Below, one piece after another: positions 1 through 6,981 of a stretch of 64,000 nucleotides of DNA (positions are counted from its first letter, which is position 1; the number at the start of each line of letters is the position of its first letter). The position numbers were made by a program, and so were the translations under genes. A model generated the notes under the pieces. It was not told where the DNA came from. It saw nothing but the letters and a program-made list of their open reading frames with translations, and made no database searches. The stretch comes from Muribaculum sp. (GTDB lineage: Bacteria > Bacillota > Clostridia > Lachnospirales > Lachnospiraceae), in contig JAMPHH010000005.1 of the NCBI GenBank assembly GCA_023663505.1, positions 1-64,000 on the forward strand, given 5' to 3'.

Positions 1-227
1 ACCGTATACGTTGACAGTTCTCGCATATCAAAATTTATTGATGCGTTTGTCCTATTATAATTATTTCATCAATTTCTGCTGAAATAGCTACTATAACAAG
101 ATAAAATGCAAACAATATATAGTATAATTTAGATACAATCATATGAAGGAAAAAACAATTTGCATTATCGTACATAGAAAAATACCATTTGGAAAATTAA
201 AAGGTATCTAAGGAAGGAGACAAAAGA

Positions 228-455
228 ATGGAAGAACTGTATTCAATTATGAGGGACTTTTTAGAGGTGGAGTATCGTCAGGAATCCCTGTTGTGGATTT
301 TGAAAACGGTGGAAGCGGTAGACGGTAAGGAGGAGCAGGCAGATATTAAATTGCTTGCCAACGGAACAAAGCATTATTTGCAAGGTTTACATAAGGAATT
401 AAAAGCGGCTATTCATCGAATGGATTCATATATAGCGGAAAACGTAAAGAAATAA
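228..455 (+). CDS. Small charged protein of unknown function
   Basis: I do not recognise this 75-residue protein. The ATG follows a strong ribosome site (AAGGAAGGAGA, about 209-219), so it is probably translated. It is rich in Glu, Lys and Leu, looks helical, and has no signal peptide or membrane segment. It converges with an XRE-type repressor gene and shares a hairpin terminator with it. It sits at the edge of an AT-rich accessory block; a role in a small regulatory or mobile module is only inference. Confidence 0.6.
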   Translation: MEELYSIMRDFLEVEYRQESLLWILKTVEAVDGKEEQADIKLLANGTKHYLQGLHKELKAAIHRMDSYIAENVKK

Positions 456-460
456 TAGAG

Positions 461-502
461 CAATAGGCAGCAGCGATGTAGAAAAATTGCTGCTGCCTAT
501 TG
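461..502. terminator. Bidirectional hairpin between convergent genes
   Basis: A perfect 14-bp inverted repeat (461-474 and 489-502) encloses a 14-nt loop. It lies just after the stop of the small + strand gene and overlaps the last codons of the XRE gene on the - strand. There is no strong U-tract, but position and symmetry fit a shared terminator. Confidence 0.6.
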
Positions 503-721
503 CTTTGGGTATTCGGATTTGATGTTGCTCGCACCTGTGATATAGTCCATGGAAACATTGTAGAACTTGGCAAGAATCATTATGTTGTCTATGGGGATTC
601 GGGTCTTGCCGCTCTCGTAGTCCGCATAGGTTCTTTGCCCGATGTGCAACAGGTCGGCAACCTTCTGTTGGGTTAGGGAATGGTCTTCTCTGATTTCTCT
701 TATTCGTTCATTATATTTCAT
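497..721 (-). CDS. XRE-family helix-turn-helix transcriptional regulator
   Basis: This 74-residue protein is almost entirely a Cro/C1-type HTH domain. Residues about 5-60 show the LTQQKVADLL and TYADYESGKTRIP signatures, and the tail YNVSMDYITG is the usual end of the XRE fold. A GAGG ribosome site lies about 10 nt before the ATG. It is a cytoplasmic DNA-binding protein, probably a repressor. It is divergent from the membrane-protein genes starting at 828. The spacer of the divergent promoter holds a perfect 7-3-7 palindrome (775-791), which is the likely operator (inference). Confidence 0.9.
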   Translation of the reverse strand: MKYNERIREIREDHSLTQQKVADLLHIGQRTYADYESGKTRIPIDNIMILAKFYNVSMDYITGASNIKSEYPKQ

Positions 722-766
722 AGCTTATACACCTCGGAAATAGTATAAAGGAAAAGGAGAAAACTC

Positions 767-795
767 TTGACAAATAGAGTTATAAACTCTAAAAT
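767..795 (+). promoter_or_regulatory. Sigma-A promoter with palindromic operator in its spacer
   Basis: TTGACA (767-772) and TAAAAT (790-795) are separated by exactly 17 bp. Inside the spacer is the perfect palindrome TAGAGTT-ATA-AACTCTA (775-791). A repressor bound there would block RNA polymerase; the adjacent divergent XRE protein is the obvious candidate. The promoter reads toward the gene at 828. Confidence 0.75.
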
Positions 796-827
796 AATAG
801 TATTACAGATAGAGGAGGATAGGTTAG

Positions 828-1082
828 ATGGGCGTTTTTATAGGAATAAGTTGTATTGTTGCAATTGTAGTTAATTTTTATATTGCGACGGAATTTTATC
901 AGATAGCCGAAATGAAGGGATATCCGGAAGGAAAATATTTGTGGATTTCGTTTTTATTTCCACTATATGGACATTTGTTAGTAATTGCATTACCTGACAA
1001 AAGCCAAAGAGAAGCAATTACAGAAGATAGTGCGGCAAAGCAGACAACAAGCTTTGAAAGAGATGAATTACCTGATTTATAA
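828..1082 (+). CDS. Small membrane protein of unknown function
   Basis: This 84-residue protein has an N-terminal hydrophobic helix (about residues 2-22), a short charged segment (MKGYPEGKY) and a second hydrophobic stretch (about 38-55), then a polar tail. That suggests two membrane passes. The ATG follows GAGGAGG (812-818). It is the first gene behind the operator-bearing promoter at 767-795 and lies 13 nt before the next gene, so the two are probably co-transcribed. The aromatic-rich helix plus KGYPEGKY loop resembles small Firmicute membrane proteins without a named function. Confidence 0.65.
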   Translation: MGVFIGISCIVAIVVNFYIATEFYQIAEMKGYPEGKYLWISFLFPLYGHLLVIALPDKSQREAITEDSAAKQTTSFERDELPDL

Positions 1083-1095
1083 GGAGAGCAAAGCA

Positions 1096-1875
1096 ATGGA
1101 AGAAAGATACACAAAGCTGTTTACATTACCTGAAAATCTTTACACTTATGGCTCTCCCGTGATTATTTCCGCAGGGGCGTTGCTTAAGGATAATAAAACA
1201 GGTAATGTTCTGGCACAGTTAAAGATACAAAATATTCAAGCAAAAAGCATTAAAGCACTGACAGTTAAAATTGTTTCTTACGACACGGCAGACAGGCAAT
1301 TGGGAGAGGAAACCAGTTTTCAATACTTGGACTTATATGTGAGGCGGGACGAATATTTTGGGCAGAAGATTCCTATCATGCTTCCTGATACCTATACACG
1401 GTCTTTCTCTGTATGTGTGACGGAGGTTGTATTTGTTGACCATACAATCTGGACAGATGAGACGGGCGGTAACAAGCAATGGGAAGCTATGGCGAAACGG
1501 GATACATTAAGTCAAACAATTTCCGATCAAGAACAGGAAGCTACAAAAACGGATCGGGAGAATACGCTTCCCCTGATTAGAGAAAATATAAATAAAGAGA
1601 AAAAAGAAGATATTGCAAAAAGACGAGTCGAAATTATGGCACCTATTCTTTGGGTCATTATTATTATATTCATAGGTTTCATAAGAGTTGCTTTAGTTTA
1701 TATACCAATACCAGATGTGATTGCTATGATGATTGGCAGCATAATAGTGATTCTGAGCGTAATAGCTGTGATTTATTCGTTTGTTGTTGGTATTGATTTT
1801 AACCATCTGAATGATTTAGTACATGTGTTTGGCATTATTGCATTTTTTATAATTGGATTTTCGCTTTTATTTTAA
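1096..1875 (+). CDS. Membrane-anchored protein with conserved N-terminal beta domain, unknown function
   Basis: The ATG at 1096 is preferred because AAGGAGAGCA lies just upstream, although the frame is open further. The protein has about 259 residues. The first 140 (with motifs like LPENLYTYGSPVIISAGALL, VRRDEYFGQKIPI and the VVFVDHTIW strand) match a domain I have seen in Firmicute proteins that often carry zinc ribbons, where it has no known role. A charged linker (about 150-185) leads to three hydrophobic helices. The linker plus first helix is closely similar to the end of the protein at 2801, so the two share a duplicated membrane-anchor module. Confidence 0.65.
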   Translation: MEERYTKLFTLPENLYTYGSPVIISAGALLKDNKTGNVLAQLKIQNIQAKSIKALTVKIVSYDTADRQLGEETSFQYLDLYVRRDEYFGQKIPIMLPDTYTRSFSVCVTEVVFVDHTIWTDETGGNKQWEAMAKRDTLSQTISDQEQEATKTDRENTLPLIRENINKEKKEDIAKRRVEIMAPILWVIIIIFIGFIRVALVYIPIPDVIAMMIGSIIVILSVIAVIYSFVVGIDFNHLNDLVHVFGIIAFFIIGFSLLF

Positions 1876-1881
1876 TAGCAG

Positions 1882-1977
1882 CTTCATTCTGATGGGAGTA
1901 TGGTGGCAGTGGGAGGCAATGAAATAGGGCAATGTAATGTTTCGTACTGGAACAACATAAAAGTGTCAGATGACTAG
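1882..1977 (+). pseudogene. Relic of an RCC1-repeat protein (one repeat, no start)
   Basis: One frame from 1882 to the TAG at 1975-1977 encodes about 31 residues with the pattern SDGSMVAVGGNEIGQCNVS followed by Trp and an acidic tail. This is the consensus of RCC1-like beta-propeller repeats found in long Firmicute surface proteins. There is no start codon or ribosome site, so it is a decayed end of such a gene. It also explains most of the 155-bp gap between the two flanking genes. Confidence 0.6.
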
Positions 1978-2030
1978 CAAGAGACATTTTGTACAAGTGT
2001 ACGATAAAATATTCATGTGAGGTAATTGCC

Positions 2031-2777
2031 GTGGAAAAGGATAAATTAAAAGAACAATATGAAAATTTATTTCCGTCTGAAAAAGAAAAGGCTGCAGCTT
2101 TTGATGAAATCGCAAGGGAATTTTACTTTTGTAATTTTGGAACCATGCAGAAATCAGATATAGAAACATTATTATTTTCGTTGTATCTTGATCAAATACT
2201 GGATAAATCCGAGAATGATATGCGGACATACAGCGATTACATATTATCGAAGTATCTTGGCATTACACAAAACAGGATAAGTGCGTTAAAAGTCAGAAAA
2301 GAGTTGAAATACCCTTATTCAAAGTTTGACTGGAAAAAATCATTTGCTCGTATCAGTGAAAATGCCCGATATGAAAACGGAAAAATAAAAATCAATATTC
2401 CTGACAAAAACCTTTATTATGAAATAAAGAATGCCATCGAATCAATGGGTGGTTATATTGAGGTTCAGTTAAATTCGTCTCTTTTGCAGGTGCCGTTGGA
2501 ATATTTTATGGACCTGATGATTGAAGTTTCTGACGAAAAAAGTAAGGAGGAACTCAAGAAAAAACTGAAAGAGGAATTCCATAAGCAGAAGATTGAGATA
2601 GAAGCAATTGAGGCGGAATCGATAGCAAGTATTTTAAAAAAGCAGGCAGGAGAGATAGGGGTTGAGCTGATAGTGAGTATAATGGAAGGGTGTATATCAG
2701 CAGCAAACCCTGTGGTGGGTCAAATAATGTCTAGTGGGATTCGGGCAATAAAAAATGGATTGAAGCAGAATAAATGA
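2031..2777 (+). CDS. Protein of unknown function, C-terminal hydrophobic segment
   Basis: The chosen start is the GTG at 2031, with TGAGGT about 8 nt upstream; an earlier ATG at 1989 lacks a ribosome site. The protein is about 248 residues. The first 170 are mixed alpha/beta and may include a helix-turn-helix-like patch (LSKYLGITQNRISALKVRK). A coiled, highly charged helix follows (about 170-200, many Glu/Lys), then a small hydrophobic segment (ANPVVGQIMSSGIRAIKNG). I do not recognise a family. It is followed 23 bp later by a membrane protein, suggesting a two-gene unit. Confidence 0.6.
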   Translation: MEKDKLKEQYENLFPSEKEKAAAFDEIAREFYFCNFGTMQKSDIETLLFSLYLDQILDKSENDMRTYSDYILSKYLGITQNRISALKVRKELKYPYSKFDWKKSFARISENARYENGKIKINIPDKNLYYEIKNAIESMGGYIEVQLNSSLLQVPLEYFMDLMIEVSDEKSKEELKKKLKEEFHKQKIEIEAIEAESIASILKKQAGEIGVELIVSIMEGCISAANPVVGQIMSSGIRAIKNGLKQNK

Positions 2778-2800
2778 TATCTGTTTAAGGAGGGATTACG

Positions 2801-3454
2801 ATGACAAACAAACATATGCAATTCATGGAAATTCAACAAAAAAGCCTTAAGCTAATTGATAAAAGAGATAAGTATCTCAAACTATTTGAAAATAAACCGG
2901 AATATGCTTTGCTTGATGAGTTGTATAAAAAATTACCTACTTATTATTATAGCTGCGGAAGCGCAATACTTAATACCCCTCTTGCATTGCCAGAGCCTGT
3001 TAGCCCTAATACTGCTGCAATTATAGGAACAGTGGTAGGGGGAACAGCAGTAGGAATGGCTGCGGCTCTAAGTGCAAAAGAAAAAGAGACACAATATCGT
3101 CAAAACGAAAAGGCGGTAATTCGCTCGAAATTTGAAACAAAAAATGCTTATAAGCAACTGAGTAAGTGTTGCTTATGTATTGAAGATATTTTAAAGACAC
3201 AGGAAGCTACAAGAGTGGATTGGGAGAATACGCTTTCCTTGATTAGAGAAAATATAGATAAAGAGCAAAAAAAAGATATTGCAAAAAAACAAGCCGAAGT
3301 TATGGGACCTATTCTTTTTGGCATTATCTTTATCTTCGTAGCCTTCATAATAGTTGCTTTTTCTATACCAGAAATGAGAGCAATTGTAATTGCTAGTATA
3401 ATTGCGGTTCTGGGCATATTTATTATTGGGCAGATTTTCAAAAGATTGGAGTAG
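2801..3454 (+). CDS. Membrane protein sharing a C-terminal anchor with the gene at 1096
   Basis: This 217-residue protein starts at an ATG behind AAGGAGGGA. It has a charged N-terminal helix, a glycine-rich hydrophobic stretch (about 68-90, GTVVGGTAVGMAAAL), a polar region with a Cys cluster (KCCLCIE) and two C-terminal membrane helices. The linker ENTLSLIRENIDKEQKK and the helix after it match the protein encoded at 1096 in 22 of 31 aligned positions, and the DNA is similar too (1536-1682 versus 3201-3350). Function is unknown; the glycine zipper could insert in membranes, but that is conjecture. Confidence 0.6.
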   Translation: MTNKHMQFMEIQQKSLKLIDKRDKYLKLFENKPEYALLDELYKKLPTYYYSCGSAILNTPLALPEPVSPNTAAIIGTVVGGTAVGMAAALSAKEKETQYRQNEKAVIRSKFETKNAYKQLSKCCLCIEDILKTQEATRVDWENTLSLIRENIDKEQKKDIAKKQAEVMGPILFGIIFIFVAFIIVAFSIPEMRAIVIASIIAVLGIFIIGQIFKRLE

Positions 3455-3599
3455 GGAAATGAACAGGATAATTATGCGGATTTTGTATAGCGATTACAGA
3501 TATTTTTCTTAAAAATTTGTATGTATTTTATACACAAAAAGCACTTCTATAACAAAGTAGAGGTGCTGTGTCTATGTAAAAAATATCATAAAATGCGAA

Positions 3600-3623
3600 A
3601 GAGACTGGATTTCTCCAGTCTCT
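3600..3623. terminator. Hairpin after the 2801 gene
   Basis: AGAGACTGGA (3600-3609) and TCCAGTCTCT (3614-3623) form a perfect 10-bp stem with a 4-nt loop, without a clear U-tract. A second imperfect stem, AGCACTTCTA/TAGAGGTGCT (3540-3549, 3558-3567), lies just upstream. Together they probably close the + strand cluster. The rest of 3455-3736 shows nothing recognisable. Confidence 0.45.
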
Positions 3624-3736
3624 CATTTGCCCTCACGGGTTTATGTGCTTTGAAAATGCCTAAGTCAAATTACTAAGGTGGTTTTGCATTTATGCCTAAA
3701 AGTCTCTGTAAAAGGCAAAACATCTGGAGCTCAAGC

Positions 3737-4498
3737 TCAGTTTGCTCCCGCCAAACGAAGCTGTTCCTGTAAACGTTGGATTTCCGCCTCGTATTTAGCA
3801 GCCTGCTGAGCAATTTCCTCCCTTTGTTTGGCAATCTCTGTTTCTTGCCTACTCAGCTTCGCTTCGTATTTTTCCTTTTGCCTGTCCATCTTTGCCTTCA
3901 TTTCCCTGTACTCGTCACTGGGTAGTCTAAGTAACCGCTCTGTCATCGTATCGACCTCCCTTCGCAGCTCCATGTGTCCCGCAAATATCCGTTCCGCCGC
4001 ATGGCGTATCAGTCTTACATAGTCGCGGTACTGTAACTCTGTAAGGGTGCCTGCGGATACCTCATTTCCTAAAATTAATATAACCTCATTCAGATAATCT
4101 GTCAATTCCTTTTTGGTGAGCTTATTAAGTTTTTTCTGCGTGCGGAAACGAAGTATTGTATACGGCAGGAACAGGGTCAGGTGCTTCTCACTGATCTCCT
4201 CTAAAGAATAGCTCTGGATTTTGACAGTCGGGATTTGATAGATATGCTCGCTGTTGTCTTGAAATAATATGCGGCATTGAAGGTGGTCGGGGATTGCGCT
4301 GTTTGTCGCGGGATAGATCACTGCAGAATTGGGAAACCTCAGCGTAATCTCCCCTGTATCACCATCTATGTTTTTCGTGTGGGTGATCGCAAAATGCACA
4401 TCATAGGCAAACATACGGATTACCATCTCGTGGTCATTTTCCATCTGACACTCCAGATGATAATAATCAGTACCGTTTACCACAAGCGCAATATCCAT
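3737..4498 (-). CDS. Rpn/PD-(D/E)XK nuclease-family protein, N-terminally truncated
   Basis: The 253 residues correspond to the family of recombination-promoting nuclease / putative transposases. The early segment YYHLECQMENDHEMVIRMF holds the E-x-Q of the nuclease core, and the C-terminus (about 190-250) is the long Glu/Lys/Gln coiled coil typical of these proteins. Full-length members have roughly 50-80 further residues before this point. Here the frame stays open upstream to about 4572 but has no start codon, and it runs straight into the end of the ATPase gene. The first catalytic acidic region is therefore missing. I read it as a truncated, probably inactive gene that may still be translated from the internal ATG. 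Confidence 0.7.
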   Translation of the reverse strand: MDIALVVNGTDYYHLECQMENDHEMVIRMFAYDVHFAITHTKNIDGDTGEITLRFPNSAVIYPATNSAIPDHLQCRILFQDNSEHIYQIPTVKIQSYSLEEISEKHLTLFLPYTILRFRTQKKLNKLTKKELTDYLNEVILILGNEVSAGTLTELQYRDYVRLIRHAAERIFAGHMELRREVDTMTERLLRLPSDEYREMKAKMDRQKEKYEAKLSRQETEIAKQREEIAQQAAKYEAEIQRLQEQLRLAGAN

Positions 4499-4566
4499 AA
4501 ATGTGGAGCTAGGCGTTTCTTCTGTGTTTTCCCAAAAGGTAGAGGTCTCTGTCTTAATTTTCCATA

Positions 4567-5820
4567 CTAAAACTCCAAACTATCCGCATTGAGCAAAAAA
4601 TATTTCATTCCCATAATTACAAATCCTTCCTCATTTCTCCAAGGCTTTTTCGTTCCATTTACTATAATAATCTTCTTAAATGAATCCGGAATATTGCGGA
4701 GTGAATTAAATTCCTGTGTCTGCTTTTCCTCGGAAGTCATATCATAAGCTGCCTGAATGTAATATCTCTGACTGCCTTGATTCACTACAAAATCAACCTC
4801 TAACTGCTTATGAACCCTCTTTCCTTCACTATTCTTTGCAAATACGTCCACAATACCGACATCAACATTGTAACCACGCACAAGCAGCTCATTATAAACG
4901 ATATTCTCCATAATATGAGTAAGCTCCTGCTGTCTGAAATTCAATCTGGCATTTCTAAGTCCGACATCTGAAAAGTAGTATTTCAGATTTGCCCCCACAT
5001 ATTTTCTTCCTTTAATATCATATCGGTCTGCTTTAGAAATCAAAAATGCCTCTGCTAAATAATCAATATGGTTGGATATGGTTTTATTGCTGTAACTGAT
5101 ACCCCTTTCACTTTTGAAAGTATTTGATATTTTGGTTGGATTGGTAGGGGCTCCTATGGCAGAAGCCAGAATATCCACCAAAGTTCCAATCTCATCGACA
5201 TTTTGTATTCTGTTTCGCTCTACCACGTCCTTGATATAAACATTGGTAAAAATATTTTTAAGATACTCAGCCTTCTGGCGTTCCACAGAGAATTGTGCTA
5301 CCTGTGGTAAGCCGCCATATATCATATATTCCTCCCAAGCATCATCATAATCTCCATCAAAAGCCGCATAGAACTCTACAAATGATAGCGGATAAATTCT
5401 GATTTCATCTCCTCTTCCCCTAAATTCAGTTACAATATCGCTAGATAAAAATTTAGAATTACTGCCGGTTACATACACATCAATATTGCTAATACGAAGC
5501 AAGCTGTTTAATACTTCTTCAAATCGCGGCATAAACTGTACTTCATCCAAGAGCAGATAATACTTCTGGTCATCTTTCATTGCATCTTTAATATGCTGAT
5601 AACACTTCTTTGGATCTCTCAGTTCCTCGTTTTCAATGCCATCCAATGCAATCTCAATGATGTGGTCATTATCTACACCACTCTCCAATAAATATTTCTT
5701 AAACAACACAAATAACAGGAACGATTTGCCGCATCTCCTGATTCCTGTGATAACCTTAATCATTCCATTATCTTTTCGTATCTTTAACTGTTCAAGGTAT
5801 AAATCCCTCTTAATCTCCAT
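4567..5820 (-). CDS. AAA_14/DUF4143 family ATPase
   Basis: The ATG at 5820 has AAGGAG 7 nt upstream and gives about 417 residues; an earlier ATG at 5850 is less likely. The N-terminal half is the AAA_14 P-loop domain, with Walker A GIRRCGKS near residue 28 and Walker B YLLLDEVQ near 95. The C-terminal half is DUF4143, with the nuclease-like core ELLVRGYNVDVG and QLEVDFVV. These proteins are common, poorly characterised ATPases in gut Firmicutes, often multi-copy and mobile. It directly precedes the truncated Rpn gene, whose missing N-terminus may reflect insertion or deletion at this junction. Confidence 0.9.
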   Translation of the reverse strand: MEIKRDLYLEQLKIRKDNGMIKVITGIRRCGKSFLLFVLFKKYLLESGVDNDHIIEIALDGIENEELRDPKKCYQHIKDAMKDDQKYYLLLDEVQFMPRFEEVLNSLLRISNIDVYVTGSNSKFLSSDIVTEFRGRGDEIRIYPLSFVEFYAAFDGDYDDAWEEYMIYGGLPQVAQFSVERQKAEYLKNIFTNVYIKDVVERNRIQNVDEIGTLVDILASAIGAPTNPTKISNTFKSERGISYSNKTISNHIDYLAEAFLISKADRYDIKGRKYVGANLKYYFSDVGLRNARLNFRQQELTHIMENIVYNELLVRGYNVDVGIVDVFAKNSEGKRVHKQLEVDFVVNQGSQRYYIQAAYDMTSEEKQTQEFNSLRNIPDSFKKIIIVNGTKKPWRNEEGFVIMGMKYFLLNADSLEF

Positions 5821-6023
5821 AGTGCCACTCCTTGTTTTTGTGCATTGCACGAATTTTGGTAATGATATTTTATCACTAAATTATTTTTACTTCAATAGTC
5901 ATTACTATTTTTTGTGCATTTGCACTTTCTTATGTAATGAGCGAAAAAATCAGGCGAAAAGAACTGATTGAAATGCTTTCTTATGTTAAAAGTTGAACTA
6001 CAATCTCTAAAAGGACACTCAAA

Positions 6024-6055
6024 AAGGGAACAAATCATTTTTGATTCGTTCCCTT
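6024..6055 (-). terminator. Intrinsic terminator of the reverse rubrerythrin gene
   Basis: A 14-bp stem (6024-6037 with 6042-6055, one G-U pair) has a 4-nt loop. Read on the - strand it is followed by a run of T, so it ends transcripts of the gene at 6091-6675. The remaining gap 5821-6023 is AT-rich and shows no gene. Confidence 0.8.
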
Positions 6056-6090
6056 GCTTTTGAAAAATCCTTTAAACACAAGCCCTTCAC

Positions 6091-6675
6091 TTAACCAAAA
6101 TATCTCTCCAACAGTCCCTTAAGAGCCTTGCCGTGTCTCGCCTCGTCCCTTGCCATTTCATGGACGGTGTCATGGATAGCGTCCAGATTGTTTTTCTTGG
6201 CACATTTTGCCAGATCAACCTTGCCGGAGGTTGCGCCAAACTCGCAGTCCACGCGCCATTCCAGATTCTTCTTGGTGGAAGCCGTCATATGGGACTCCAG
6301 ATCCCCTCCCAACAGCTCGGCAAACTTGGCGGCGTGCTCCGCCTCCTCATAAGCAGCCTTCTCCCAATAGAGACCAATCTCGGGATAGCCCTCGCGGTGC
6401 GCGACGCGCGCCATGCACAGATACATTCCAACCTCGGAGCACTCGCCCTCAAAATTAGCCTTCAACTGCTCGAATATGTACTTCTTATCTTCCTCGCTGA
6501 TTGCGGCATTATTCTTCACGGTGGAGCCGTAAACTCCAAACTCGTGCTCGGCAGCCAGAGAAAGCTCTCCCTCAACCGCCTTGAACTTATCCGCACCTAC
6601 ATGGCAGATAGGGCATTCCTCGGGCGGGGTATCCCCCTCATGTACATAACCACATACAGAACATACATACTTCAT
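6091..6675 (-). CDS. Reverse rubrerythrin (NADH peroxidase type)
   Basis: The start at 6675 has GGAGA just upstream and gives 194 residues. The first 35 form a rubredoxin-like iron site with two CxxC pairs (CSVCG, CPICH). The rest is a ferritin-like four-helix bundle with the di-iron ligands GECSEVG, EEAEH and DEARHG. Rubredoxin before the di-iron domain is the order of reverse rubrerythrin, which in clostridia reduces hydrogen peroxide and oxygen with NADH-derived electrons. It acts in the cytoplasm as an oxidative-stress defence of an anaerobe. It is a single-gene unit with its own terminator. Confidence 0.93.
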   Translation of the reverse strand: MKYVCSVCGYVHEGDTPPEECPICHVGADKFKAVEGELSLAAEHEFGVYGSTVKNNAAISEEDKKYIFEQLKANFEGECSEVGMYLCMARVAHREGYPEIGLYWEKAAYEEAEHAAKFAELLGGDLESHMTASTKKNLEWRVDCEFGATSGKVDLAKCAKKNNLDAIHDTVHEMARDEARHGKALKGLLERYFG

Positions 6676-6870
6676 AGCTAAAATCTCCTTTCCATGCATT
6701 AGTTCTTTTATGCTTTGAAACATTAGCCTAAGTATAACACATATATCTGACGCTTTCAAAGTGTTTTTGCGGTATTTTTTAGTTTTCTTAGTTTGTGTTT
6801 CACAGTATGAAAATTAATAAATTTTTTATTTTAATATATGACCCAGTTTATACTTTTTTGGCGGGAATAT

Positions 6871-6972
6871 GATATAATAACCTTATTCACGGCAGGGAGC
6901 GGCCGAATGGCCATAAGTATCATGATTGAACTGTAATCATGATATAATATCCTTATTCGAGGCATGGAGCGG
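6871..6972 (+). promoter_or_regulatory. Duplicated promoter-like segment with dyad before the sensor kinase
   Basis: Two 32-bp near copies start at 6871 and 6941, a 70-bp period. Each carries a TATAAT -10 hexamer (6873-6878 and 6943-6948) followed by CCTTATTC and GGAGCGG. Between them is a perfect 9-bp inverted repeat ATCATGATT / AATCATGAT (6919-6927, 6935-6943) that overlaps the second -10. I infer tandem promoters with an operator. No clear TTGACA box is visible at the right distance. Confidence 0.5.
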
Positions 6973-6981
6973 GGGTGTGCT

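Noticed and set aside
1..227. Inverted AATGCAAA/TTTGCATT (105-112, 159-166) and a TTGACA at 11-16
   Set aside because: Short motifs in very AT-rich DNA; could be chance. Apart from these the region shows nothing.
985..1095. N-terminal extension of the gene at 1096 (another ATG at 985)
   Set aside because: It overlaps the previous gene in another frame and has no ribosome site; AAGGAG lies just before 1096.
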